64,000 nt of DNA. Origin: Micromonospora marina. Its GTDB lineage: Bacteria; Actinomycetota; Actinomycetes; Mycobacteriales; Micromonosporaceae. A program made the translations under genes and the position numbers. The notes under the pieces are model-generated. The model saw only the letters and a list, made by a program, of their open reading frames with translations. It was not told where the DNA came from and searched no databases. Shown here in pieces: positions 8,168 through 16,088 of this stretch. The stretch is taken from contig NZ_FMCV01000004.1 of the NCBI RefSeq assembly GCF_900091565.1, positions 62,001 to 126,000 on the forward strand, read 5' to 3'. The first letter of the stretch is position 1. Each line of letters starts with the position of its first letter.

Positions 8168-9187
8168 TCAGCGGCGGCGCAGCGCGGGGTCGAGCAGAGC
8201 GGGCGGGGTGTCGTTCTTCTCCTGCGGGGCCAGGTCGACGCCGGGGGCGACGATCGCGTCGATCGCGTCCAGGGTGTCGGCGCTGAGCACGGTGCCGGCG
8301 GCGGCGAGCTGGCTGTGCAGGTGTTCCGGCGTACGCGGCCCGATGATGGCGCTGGTCACGGCGGGGTGCGCGGTGACGAAGCCGAGCGCGAGCTGGATCA
8401 GGGTGAGACCGGCGTCGTCGGCGACACCGGCCAGCCGTTCCACCGCGTCGAGCCGGGCCCGGTTGGCCGGGACCGCCGGGTCGAAGCGCTGCGGCATGAA
8501 CGTGGACCGGTGGGTGGTGATCTCGCGGCCGGCCCGGATCGCCCCGGAGAGCCAGCCCGACGCGAGCGGGCTCCAGACCAGGACGCCGAGCCCGTAGTGC
8601 TGCGTGACCGGCAGGACGTGCGCCTCGACGCCGCGTTGCAGGATCGAGTAGCTGGGCTGCTCGGTGGCGTACCGGCCGAGGTGATGCTCGCGGGCCGCCC
8701 ACTGCGCCTCGACCAGGCGGTGGGCCGGGTAGGTGGAGGTGCCGAAGTGCCGGATCTTGCCGGCCTGCCGCAGGTCGGTGAGCGCCGACAGCGTCTCCTC
8801 GTCGCTGGTGGCCGGATCCCAGCGGTGGATCTGGTAGAGGTCCACGTGGTCGGTGCCGAGCCGGCGCAGGCTGTCCTCCAGCGCGGTGAGCAGCCAGCGC
8901 CGGGAGCTGCCGCGGCGGTTGCGGTCCTCGCCCATGGGCAGGGCGGCCTTCGTGGCGAGCACCACGTCGTCGCGGCGGCCGGCGATCGCCCGGCCCACCA
9001 TCTCCTCGGAGATCCCGTTGCCGTAGACGTCGGCGGTGTCGATCAGGTTGATCCCGGCGTCCAGGGCGGCGCCGACGAGCGCGGTGGCCTCCTCCTGGGT
9101 GGTGCCCCCGATCGGGCCGAGGTTCATGGCGCCGAGCGCGAGCGCGCTGACCTGTACGCCGGTGCGGCCCAGGGTGCGGTACTGCAT
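8168..9187 (-). CDS. aldo/keto reductase
   Basis: NADP-dependent aldo/keto reductase, 339 residues, (beta/alpha)8 barrel. The catalytic tetrad is visible: D50 and Y55 in LIDTADVYGNG, K80 in VLATK and H121 in VDLYQIHRWD. The C-terminal end includes the coenzyme-binding IIGPRTPEHL. I start at ATG 9187, preceded by GGAGGG; the longer frame from GTG 9238 lacks a site and runs into the operator region. Divergent from a TetR gene with two palindromes between them, so its expression is probably controlled by that repressor in response to an aldehyde, ketone or drug. Confidence 0.92.
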   Translation of the reverse strand: MQYRTLGRTGVQVSALALGAMNLGPIGGTTQEEATALVGAALDAGINLIDTADVYGNGISEEMVGRAIAGRRDDVVLATKAALPMGEDRNRRGSSRRWLLTALEDSLRRLGTDHVDLYQIHRWDPATSDEETLSALTDLRQAGKIRHFGTSTYPAHRLVEAQWAAREHHLGRYATEQPSYSILQRGVEAHVLPVTQHYGLGVLVWSPLASGWLSGAIRAGREITTHRSTFMPQRFDPAVPANRARLDAVERLAGVADDAGLTLIQLALGFVTAHPAVTSAIIGPRTPEHLHSQLAAAGTVLSADTLDAIDAIVAPGVDLAPQEKNDTPPALLDPALRRR

Positions 9188-9262
9188 GGGTTTCCCTCCG
9201 GTGGCCGCGACGGGCGCGACCTGATTCGGTGATCTCACGTCCCACCTGGCACCATGGCCATG

Positions 9263-9301
9263 CGGAACACTGCTCCGTTAACCATACGGAACGCTGTTCC
9301 G
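9263..9301. promoter_or_regulatory. tandem TetR-type operators
   Basis: Two related palindromes 24 bases apart lie between the divergent reductase and TetR genes: CGGAACACTGCTCCG at 9263-9277 and CGGAACGCTGTTCCG at 9287-9301. The second is a perfect CGGAAC-GCT-GTTCCG repeat. Each is followed by TTAAC after zero to two bases. The placement fits autoregulation plus control of the reductase by the adjacent TetR protein. Confidence 0.75.
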
Positions 9302-9335
9302 CTTAACAAGCGCCGGCCAGGAGGAGACGCCGAAC

Positions 9336-9911
9336 GTGACCGACACCACCGAACCGGGCCGCCGCCGGGCCGACGCGCGGCGCAACCAGCGCTCGCTGCT
9401 CGACGCCGCCGCCGCGGTCTTCGTCGCCTCCGGCGTCGAGGCCCCGGTCCGCGACATCGCCGCCGCGGCCGGCGTCGGCGTGGGCACCGTCTACCGGCAC
9501 TTCCCGACCCGGGCCGACCTCGTCGTCGCGGTCTACCGGCATCAGGTCGAGGCGTGCGCCGAAGCCGGCCCGGTCTGCCTCGCCGAGGGGCCCACCCCGT
9601 ACGCGGCGCTGACCCGGTGGATCGACAGTTTCGTCGACCTCCTGGTCACCAAACACGGGCTCGCCGCCGCGCTGCGCGCCGACAGCGGGCAGTTCGACGC
9701 GTTGCACAGCTATTTCGTCGACCGGCTGGTGCCCGTCTGCGCCGATCTGCTCGCCGCCGCGGCGGAAGCCGGCGAGATCCGCCGGGACGTCGACGCGTAC
9801 CAGCTGCTGCGCGGCGTCGGCAACCTCTGCATCGGCGCGGACAGCGACCCGCGCTACGACGCGCGCCGGCTGGTCGGTCTGCTGCTCGCCGGCCTGCGGT
9901 CCCCTGACTGA
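9336..9911 (+). CDS. TetR-family transcriptional regulator
   Basis: Repressor-type regulator of 191 residues. The N-terminal helix-turn-helix (about 18-65) contains VGVGTVYRHFPTRADL, the recognition helix signature of the TetR family. The C-terminal two thirds form the ligand-binding and dimerisation part and resemble the regulators that sit beside short-chain oxidoreductases. Start is GTG 9336. Divergent from the aldo/keto reductase; the operators at 9263-9301 are its likely sites. Its 3' end overlaps the converging hydrolase gene by 58 bases. Confidence 0.92.
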   Translation: MTDTTEPGRRRADARRNQRSLLDAAAAVFVASGVEAPVRDIAAAAGVGVGTVYRHFPTRADLVVAVYRHQVEACAEAGPVCLAEGPTPYAALTRWIDSFVDLLVTKHGLAAALRADSGQFDALHSYFVDRLVPVCADLLAAAAEAGEIRRDVDAYQLLRGVGNLCIGADSDPRYDARRLVGLLLAGLRSPD

Positions 9912-10798
9912 CGGCCGGGCCAGCCGTCGACCGGCAGCCGCCGGTCGAGCCAGTCCAGGAGCACCCGCTCGTACTGCGGTGCGATGCTGTCCAGGCCCTC
10001 GCCCCCGCCCAGCGTGGGCGCATGGTCGCAGCCGGCCAGCCGGGCCACCGTCAGCTCGGCGTCGCGTGCCGCCCGCTGCCACACCGCCAGGCTGTCCTCG
10101 ATCGGGATCCACGCGTCGGTCTCGCCGTGGCAGAGCAGCACCGGGCAGGTCAGCCGCGCCAGCACCGGCGCCGGGTCGTAGTCCATGTCGGTCCAGGTGC
10201 CGGGCACCGCGGGCAACTCCTCCGGCAGGAACGCCAGCGGGAACCACTGCCGCCGCGTCGCCGCGTCGATCGCGGCCTGTGCCAGCGGCCGTGGCACGTC
10301 GCCGCGCTGGAAGCCCTCGGCGACGCGCCGCACCTCGGCCAGCTCGGCGAGGTCGGCCGGGCCGTAGCCGTTGCGGCGGAGCTGCTCGGCGGTGCCGTGC
10401 CGCATCTGGGCGGCCGGGCTGACCGCGCTGCACCCGACCAGCACCAGGAAGCCGACCGGGTGCCGGGTGGCGGTCAGCGCCGCCGCCCACGCGCCCTGGC
10501 TGAAACCCCACAACCCGACCGGGACCGGCCCGATGTGCCGGCGCAACTCGGTCACCGCTGCCGACGCGTCCTCGGCCTGGTCGGCAAGTGGCACGTCGTG
10601 CCCGTCCACCCGCGGGCGGCGGTCGTACCGCAGCACCGCGATCCCGGCCGGAGGCAACAGCCGGGCCAGGTGCTCGTAGAGGAAGAAGGAGCGGTGCCCG
10701 GCGTGCGAGCCGTGCAACACCACCAGGCCGCCGCGCACCGGCCCGGACGGCCGGTCGAGGACCGCGGGCAGGCCCGCCGCGCCGACAGTCGTCTCCAT
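9854..10798 (-). CDS. alpha/beta hydrolase
   Basis: Serine hydrolase of 314 residues with the alpha/beta fold. The oxyanion-side motif is VVLHGSHAGH (about 22-31), the nucleophile elbow is GFSQG, an acid is expected at HGETDAW and the catalytic histidine at GCDHAP. The layout resembles dienelactone hydrolase or acyl-peptidase-like esterases. Start is ATG 10798 (METTVGAAG); further upstream starts would enter the promoter region of the divergent GNAT gene. The last 58 bases overlap the TetR gene on the other strand. Substrate unknown. Confidence 0.85.
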   Translation of the reverse strand: METTVGAAGLPAVLDRPSGPVRGGLVVLHGSHAGHRSFFLYEHLARLLPPAGIAVLRYDRRPRVDGHDVPLADQAEDASAAVTELRRHIGPVPVGLWGFSQGAWAAALTATRHPVGFLVLVGCSAVSPAAQMRHGTAEQLRRNGYGPADLAELAEVRRVAEGFQRGDVPRPLAQAAIDAATRRQWFPLAFLPEELPAVPGTWTDMDYDPAPVLARLTCPVLLCHGETDAWIPIEDSLAVWQRAARDAELTVARLAGCDHAPTLGGGEGLDSIAPQYERVLLDWLDRRLPVDGWPGRQSGDRRPASSRPTSRRAS

Positions 10799-10907
10799 GC
10801 CGGGCAGTGAACCACGAACCGTCCGCCCCCGGTGGTCCCCGCCGCCGTCCGGGACACCCGCGTGCGTACGCTGACCAGGTACGCCGCCGCGACCGTGGAG
10901 AACCGCC

Positions 10908-11444
10908 ATGACCAGCCCCGCACCCCGTACCGTCCGGGTCGCCCGCCCCGAGGACGTCGCCGTCCTCGTCGACCTGATCGAGTCGGCGTACCGGGGCGAG
11001 CGCAGCCGGCAGGGCTGGACCCACGAGGCGGACCTGCTGGCCGGGCAGCGCACCGACCCGGAGATGGTGGCCGCGGCGGTCACCGGCAAGGACGGCGTGG
11101 TGCTGGTCGCCGAGCAGGGCGGCGACCTGGTGGCCTGCTGCCAGCTGGAACGCCGCGACGACCACGTCTACTTCGGCATGTTCGCGGTCGCGCCCGGCCG
11201 GCAGGGCGGCGGCGTGGGCCGGGAACTGCTGGCCGCCGCCGAGCGCCACGCGGTGCAGCAGTGGCACGCCGGCGAGATGCGGATGACCGTGATCGTCCAG
11301 CGCGACGACCTGATCGCCTGGTACGAGCGGCGCGGCTTCGTCCGTACCGGCGAGCTGAGCCCGTTCCCGTACGGCGACGAGCGGTTCGGCGTGCCACTGC
11401 GTCCGGACCTGGCGTTCGAGACGCTGCGCAAGAAGCTCGGCTGA
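10908..11444 (+). CDS. GNAT N-acetyltransferase
   Basis: Acetyl-CoA-dependent acyltransferase of the GNAT fold, 178 residues. The acetyl-CoA pyrophosphate-binding motif A is VAPGRQGGGVGREL (about 97-110), preceded by the beta-4 strand YFGMFAV. The late WYERRGF motif is also typical. Start is ATG 10908 with GGAGAA upstream. The stop is one base from the end of the converging ABC permease gene. Substrate not predictable. Confidence 0.9.
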   Translation: MTSPAPRTVRVARPEDVAVLVDLIESAYRGERSRQGWTHEADLLAGQRTDPEMVAAAVTGKDGVVLVAEQGGDLVACCQLERRDDHVYFGMFAVAPGRQGGGVGRELLAAAERHAVQQWHAGEMRMTVIVQRDDLIAWYERRGFVRTGELSPFPYGDERFGVPLRPDLAFETLRKKLG

Positions 11445-11445
11445 C

Positions 11446-13038
11446 TCATCCCGCCAGGTCCCGGCGGCCGTAGGCCCACCCGCCCAGGGCGGCCAGGGCG
11501 ACCGCCGCCGCGAGCAGCACGCCCTGAGCCGTCCAGTTCGGCGCCGCGTCGGGCACGGCGGCGAGATGCGCGTACGGCGACAGCGTGCCGATCCAGGCGG
11601 GCGCGCGCACGCTCTCGGCCACCACGGTCAGCAGGAAACCGCCGGCTGTGGGCAGCATCCCCAGCACGGCGACCAGCCGGGGTGCCGCCCCGACGGCGAG
11701 GGTGGCCGCCCCGGCGCCCAGCAACGCGAGCGGCAGCACGTTGAGCGTGCCCGCGAGGGCGGCGGTGACGGGCAGGCCGGCACCGACCAGGGCCGTGCCC
11801 AGCCACGTCGCGAGACCGGCGGCCAGCGCCAGCGCCACCGCCCCGGCGGACGCGCTGGCCACCTCGGCGGCGAGCAGCCGGGCCCGGCTGACCGGACCGG
11901 CCCGCAGCAGCGTGAGCCGACCGGCGGCCTCCGCCCCGACGAAGGCGTGCAACCGCGCGGTGGCGAACGCGCCGATCGGCACCGCCAGCAGTGCGAACAG
12001 CGTGGCCACGTACCCCCGCACGTGGTCGAGCCCGCCGAAGCCCGCCCGCGCGGCGAGGTCGGCGAAGGCGGGGTTCTCCTCCAGGAAGCCGGTCAGCGAC
12101 GTGGCGAGCACGCCGATCAGCAGGAAGTAGGCGGCGACGCCGGTGGTCCAGCCGGCGAGCGGGCGCAGGGCGCGTCGTACCGCGAAGGCCGGCACCGAGC
12201 CGAGCAGGCCGCGTCGCGGCGCCCGGCCGGCCGGCGGGCGCAGCAGTCCCGCTCCCACGTCGCGCCGGCGGCACAGGGCCAGCGCCGCCCCGGCCAGCAG
12301 AACGACGGCGGTCAGCGACACGAGCAGTGGCAGCCACCGGTTGTCGTGGTAGGGACGGGTGAGCGCGAGCGGGCCGTACGGCGGCAGCCACCGCAGCCAC
12401 GCCGACGCCGGCCCGGCGTCGCCGACCATGCGCGCCAGCAGGCCGGCCCCGAGCACGGCCAGGCCGGTGCCCGTCGCCCCCGCCCGGGTCGGCTGGACCT
12501 GCACGACGACGGCGCCCAACGCGGCCGCGAACGCGCCGGCCGAGGCGAGACCGGCGCCGTGCAGCAGCGCACCCTGCCACGGTGTGCCGGCGATCGTCAG
12601 CGTGGCCGCGAGCAGCGTCCCCGCCAGTGCCGACGTCGCCATCAGCGGCGCCAGGTGACGCCGCAGCACCGCGGCGGGCGTCAGCCTGCCCGCGAGCAGC
12701 AGCCCCCACCGGCCGGCCTCCTCCTCGCCCCGGGTCGTCCGGACGGTCGCCAGCAGGCTCCACACGCTGAGCAGCACGGCCAGCACCGTGCCGGTGCGCC
12801 ACACGGTGAACCCGCCGGCGGTGTCCAGGGCGACCGGCTCGCCGAACAACGTACGGATCGCGGGGTTGCGCGCCAGCGCCTCCAGAGCGGCGGCGTCCAT
12901 GCCCTCGCCGACGGTCCGCGCGTAGGTGGCCACCACCAGGGCGGACATGCCGACTGTCACGCCGGTCACGACGAGGGCCGGCCGCCAGATCCCGCGGACG
13001 GCGAGCAGACTGACCGCTGTGCCGGCCGGCCGCGTCAC
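11446..13038 (-). CDS. ABC-2 type exporter permease
   Basis: Membrane component of an ABC exporter, 530 residues with about 12 hydrophobic segments in two halves. The size and the internal duplication, with a TRGEEEAGRW loop after the first helices, match the polyketide-antibiotic exporter permeases of actinomycetes (TnrB3 type). It overlaps the ATPase gene by 4 bases, so the pair is co-translated. Start is the codon at 13038 (MTRPAGTAVS). The pair probably exports a hydrophobic compound such as an antibiotic; no substrate evidence. Confidence 0.87.
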   Translation of the reverse strand: MTRPAGTAVSLLAVRGIWRPALVVTGVTVGMSALVVATYARTVGEGMDAAALEALARNPAIRTLFGEPVALDTAGGFTVWRTGTVLAVLLSVWSLLATVRTTRGEEEAGRWGLLLAGRLTPAAVLRRHLAPLMATSALAGTLLAATLTIAGTPWQGALLHGAGLASAGAFAAALGAVVVQVQPTRAGATGTGLAVLGAGLLARMVGDAGPASAWLRWLPPYGPLALTRPYHDNRWLPLLVSLTAVVLLAGAALALCRRRDVGAGLLRPPAGRAPRRGLLGSVPAFAVRRALRPLAGWTTGVAAYFLLIGVLATSLTGFLEENPAFADLAARAGFGGLDHVRGYVATLFALLAVPIGAFATARLHAFVGAEAAGRLTLLRAGPVSRARLLAAEVASASAGAVALALAAGLATWLGTALVGAGLPVTAALAGTLNVLPLALLGAGAATLAVGAAPRLVAVLGMLPTAGGFLLTVVAESVRAPAWIGTLSPYAHLAAVPDAAPNWTAQGVLLAAAVALAALGGWAYGRRDLAG

Positions 13039-13922
13039 GCCTGCTCCCCGTAGTAGTCGAGGAAGATCTCCTCCAGGCTGGGCTCGCGCACGGTCAGGGT
13101 GCTGATCTCCGCCCCGGACAGGGCGCGCAGCGCGGCGGCGGGCGGGCCGGCGAGGGTGAAACGCAGCAGCCCGTCACGCTCCTCGACCGCTTCGACGCCC
13201 GGCACGCCGGCCAGATCCGGGGCCGAGCCGGTGAACCGTACCGTCACCTTGTTGCGGTGCAGCCGCCGCAGCTGCGGCACCGGGGCGATGTCCACGAGCC
13301 GGCCGGCCCGCAGGATCGCCACCCGGTCACAGACCGCCTCCACCTCGGCGAGCTGGTGCGAACAGAGCAGCACGCTCTGCCCGTTGTCGCGCGCCTCGCC
13401 CACCGCCCGGCGGAACTGCAGCTCCATCAGTGGATCCAGGCCGCTCGTCGGCTCGTCGAGCACGAGCAGCGGCGCCCGGGTGGCGAACGCGGCGACCAGG
13501 GCGACCTTCTGCCGGTTCCCGGTCGAGTAGGCACCGGCCGGGCGGGACGGGTCGAGGGCGAACCGCTCGACGAGTTCGTCCCGGTAGCCGGCGTCGACGC
13601 CGGGACCGGTCGCGGCGAGCAGGTCGAGGATCTCCGCGCCGGTGAGCTGCGGCCAGAGCGCCACGTCGGCCGGCACGTACGCCAGCAGCCGGTGCGCCGC
13701 CCGCACATCCGCCGCGTCCACCTCGAAGATCCGGGCGAGACCCCGGGTCGGACGGGCGAGGCCGAGCAGCAGCCGGATGGTGGTGGACTTGCCGGCGCCG
13801 TTCGGGCCGAGGAGGCCGACCACCTCACCGGCGGCGACGGTCAGATCCAGGCCGTCGAGGGCCACCAGGCGGCCGTAGTGTTTGGTCAGGTCACGGGTGT
13901 GTACAGCGGGGTGGGCTCGCAT
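13035..13922 (-). CDS. ABC exporter ATPase
   Basis: ATP-binding subunit of 295 residues for the overlapping permease. Walker A is GPNGAGKST (about 40-48), Walker B is LLVLDEPTSGLDP, and the H-loop is LCSHQ. The signature motif is unusual: STGNRQKVAL instead of the common LSGGQ, as in the antibiotic-exporter subgroup. A C-terminal domain of 90 residues ends in LEEIFLDYYGE. I start at ATG 13922 (MRAHPAVHT); an in-frame start at 13976 is possible. The operon begins here. Confidence 0.9.
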   Translation of the reverse strand: MRAHPAVHTRDLTKHYGRLVALDGLDLTVAAGEVVGLLGPNGAGKSTTIRLLLGLARPTRGLARIFEVDAADVRAAHRLLAYVPADVALWPQLTGAEILDLLAATGPGVDAGYRDELVERFALDPSRPAGAYSTGNRQKVALVAAFATRAPLLVLDEPTSGLDPLMELQFRRAVGEARDNGQSVLLCSHQLAEVEAVCDRVAILRAGRLVDIAPVPQLRRLHRNKVTVRFTGSAPDLAGVPGVEAVEERDGLLRFTLAGPPAAALRALSGAEISTLTVREPSLEEIFLDYYGEQA

Positions 13923-14031
13923 CGCGTGGCTCCAGGGTCCGGCGGGGCAACGACCGCCGACCAGGCTTCCCGGCACACCACGCCCACCGTACTGCCGACG
14001 CCTCGGCCCTGGGAAGTCCCGGCCGGCGCCG

Positions 14032-14448
14032 TCACCGCCCCGGCGGCCCGTCGACGAGCGCGACGAGCTTCTTGGGGGCCAGCACGCAGTAGCTCTCGGT
14101 GAGCAGTTCGGCGACCTCGATCCAGTCCGTGTCCGCGTCCAGCCGCAGGCCGACCACGTCGGCGGCCCAGTCCGGCTTGAAGAAGTGCGGCCCGGCCGCG
14201 AGCAGCCCGGCGATCTCGTCGCCGGGGGAGCGGAACGTCATCACGCACACCGGCTCGTCGGTCGCCGCGGCCCGCGCGTACGCCGCCTGGTGGCCCGGGT
14301 CGACGGTGAGCACGTGCGCGAACGTGCGGCCGCGGACGCGCCACCGGACGCCGACCCAGGCCGCCTCCTCGTAGGTCTCCGGCAGGCCGAGGCAGACCGG
14401 CCGCAGTCGGTCGAGGTGCTCGGGTGGGACGTCTCCGGGGCCGGTCAT
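14032..14448 (-). CDS. MmcQ/YjbR family protein
   Basis: Small cytoplasmic protein of 138 residues of the MmcQ/YjbR family. Typical stretches are LPETYEEAAW near the N-terminus, WRVRGRTFAHV, and the final WIEVAELLTESYCVLAPKKL. The fold is a CyaY-like alpha/beta domain; DNA binding has been suggested for relatives but a role is not established. Start is GTG/ATG at 14448. Monocistronic, same strand as the ABC pair but separated from it by 109 bases. Confidence 0.85.
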   Translation of the reverse strand: MTGPGDVPPEHLDRLRPVCLGLPETYEEAAWVGVRWRVRGRTFAHVLTVDPGHQAAYARAAATDEPVCVMTFRSPGDEIAGLLAAGPHFFKPDWAADVVGLRLDADTDWIEVAELLTESYCVLAPKKLVALVDGPPGR

Positions 14449-14613
14449 GCGAGCAGGCTAGCCGCAGCCCCCGACATTGCGGCCGCACCGGCGTGGCGGC
14501 CCCGCCGTCGCGCGGTCGGGACGGAAATGTCGTAGCCGGGGAGTACGACAGCGATGAGTTCCGGTGAGCCGCACGGTCAGTGCGGGGATGACCCTCGGAC
14601 GAGAGGACGAGAC

Positions 14614-15729
14614 ATGAGCGGCGTACGAGTACTTGTCGGCACGCGCAAGGGCGCGTTCATCCTGACCTCGGACGGCAAGCGCGACGACTGGACCGTCGAC
14701 GGGCCGCACTTCGGCGGCTGGGAGATCTACCACCTGACCGGCTCACCCGCCGAACCGGACCGGCTGTACGCGTCCCAGTCCGGCGGCTGGTTCGGGCAGC
14801 TGATCCAGCGCTCGGACGACGGTGGCCGGACCTGGGAGACGGTCGGCAACGACTTCGCCTACAGCGGCGAGGTCGGTCAGCACCTCTGGTATGACGGCAC
14901 CCCACGGCCGTGGGAGTTCAAGCGGATCTGGCACCTGGAGCCGTCCCGCCACGACCCCGACACCGTGTACGCGGGCGGCGAGGACGCCGCCCTCTACCTG
15001 ACCACCGACGGCGCCCAGAAGTGGTCCGAGCTGACCGCTCTGCGCCAGCACCCGACCGGCCCGTCCTGGCAGCCCGGCGCGGGCGGGATGTGCCTGCACA
15101 CGATCCTGCTCGACCCGGCCGACCGGGACCGGATCTACGTGGCGATCTCGGCGGCGGGCGCGTTCCGCAGCGACGACGCCGGCGCGAGCTGGCTGCCGAT
15201 CAACAAGGGGCTCCGCTCGGGCGAGATCCCCGACACCGACTCGGAGGTCGGGCACTGCGTGCACCGGCTCGCGCAGCATCCGTCCCGGCCGGACACGCTG
15301 TTCATGCAGAAGCACTGGGACGTCATGCGCACCGACGACGCCGGCGCCAACTGGCGGGAGGTCAGCGGCGACCTGCCGACGGACTTCGGTTTCCCGATCG
15401 CGGTGCACGCGCACGAACCGGAGACGATCTACGTGGTGCCGATCACCAGCGATTCGCTGCACTACCCGCCGGAGGGCAAGCTGCGGGTCTACCGCAGCCG
15501 TACCGGCGGTGAGCACTGGGAGCCGCTGACCGAGGGGCTGCCGCAGTCGCACTGCTACGTCAACGTGCTGCGCGACGCGATGGCCGTCGACACGCTCGAC
15601 CCGTGCGGCGTCTACTTCGGCACCACCGGTGGTCAGGTCTACCACTCGGCCGACGGCGGCGACACGTGGGCGCCGATCGTGCGGGACCTGCCGGGCGTGC
15701 TCTCGGTCGAGGTCCAGGTGCTGCCGTGA
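14614..15729 (+). CDS. Asp-box (BNR) beta-propeller protein
   Basis: Cytoplasmic beta-propeller of 371 residues, with no signal peptide. At least five Asp-box turns are visible ([40 protein letters not shown]), as in sialidase/photosystem-assembly-like repeat proteins. Sialidase catalytic residues (arginine triad, FRIP) are not evident, so enzyme activity is not claimed. Start is ATG 14614 with GAGAGGACGAG upstream. The next gene, a MoaD-like protein ending in GG, overlaps it by 4 bases, implying coupled translation and a shared role. Confidence 0.85.
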   Translation: MSGVRVLVGTRKGAFILTSDGKRDDWTVDGPHFGGWEIYHLTGSPAEPDRLYASQSGGWFGQLIQRSDDGGRTWETVGNDFAYSGEVGQHLWYDGTPRPWEFKRIWHLEPSRHDPDTVYAGGEDAALYLTTDGAQKWSELTALRQHPTGPSWQPGAGGMCLHTILLDPADRDRIYVAISAAGAFRSDDAGASWLPINKGLRSGEIPDTDSEVGHCVHRLAQHPSRPDTLFMQKHWDVMRTDDAGANWREVSGDLPTDFGFPIAVHAHEPETIYVVPITSDSLHYPPEGKLRVYRSRTGGEHWEPLTEGLPQSHCYVNVLRDAMAVDTLDPCGVYFGTTGGQVYHSADGGDTWAPIVRDLPGVLSVEVQVLP

Positions 15730-16022
15730 TCCGGGTGGTGCTGCCGGCGCACCTGAAGAACCTGGCCCACGTCACCGGCGAGGTCCGTGTCGAGGTGGCC
15801 GGGCCGCCCACCCAGCGGGAGGTGCTCGACGCGCTGGAGGCCGCGTACCCGATGCTCCTGGGCACGATCCGCGACCGGCACAGCGGGAAGCGCCGGCCGT
15901 TCGTCCGCTTCTACGCCTGCGAGCTGGACCTCTCCAACGAGTCCCCGGACGACCCGCTGCCCGAGGAGGTGGTCGCCGGCAAGGAGCCGTTCATCGTTCT
16001 CGGCGCGATGGCGGGCGGTTGA
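15726..16022 (+). CDS. MoaD/ThiS-like ubiquitin-fold protein ending in GG
   Basis: Small 98-residue protein with the beta-grasp pattern of MoaD/ThiS sulfur carriers: [14 protein letters not shown] at the start, [14 protein letters not shown] in the helix, and the C-terminus GAMAGG. The terminal diglycine is the feature needed for adenylation and thiocarboxylate formation in sulfur carriers. It starts at GTG 15726 inside the stop of the Asp-box gene. No MoeB/ThiF-like activating enzyme lies nearby. A sulfur-carrier or protein-modifier role is inferred from the fold and ending only. Confidence 0.8.
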   Translation: MIRVVLPAHLKNLAHVTGEVRVEVAGPPTQREVLDALEAAYPMLLGTIRDRHSGKRRPFVRFYACELDLSNESPDDPLPEEVVAGKEPFIVLGAMAGG

Positions 16023-16088
16023 GCGCCGCGCCCGGCGGTTGAGCGGCCGGGCCGGGAACCGCGCTCGTCGCCGCCGCGTCTGACCGGC

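Noticed and set aside
11566..13053. Long frames opposite the ABC permease
   Set aside because: Composition reflects the GC-rich antisense; the minus-strand membrane protein is convincing.
13076..13922. ABC ATPase with a non-standard signature considered as a degenerate pseudogene
   Set aside because: Walker A, Walker B and H-loop are intact and the altered signature is typical for the antibiotic-exporter subgroup.
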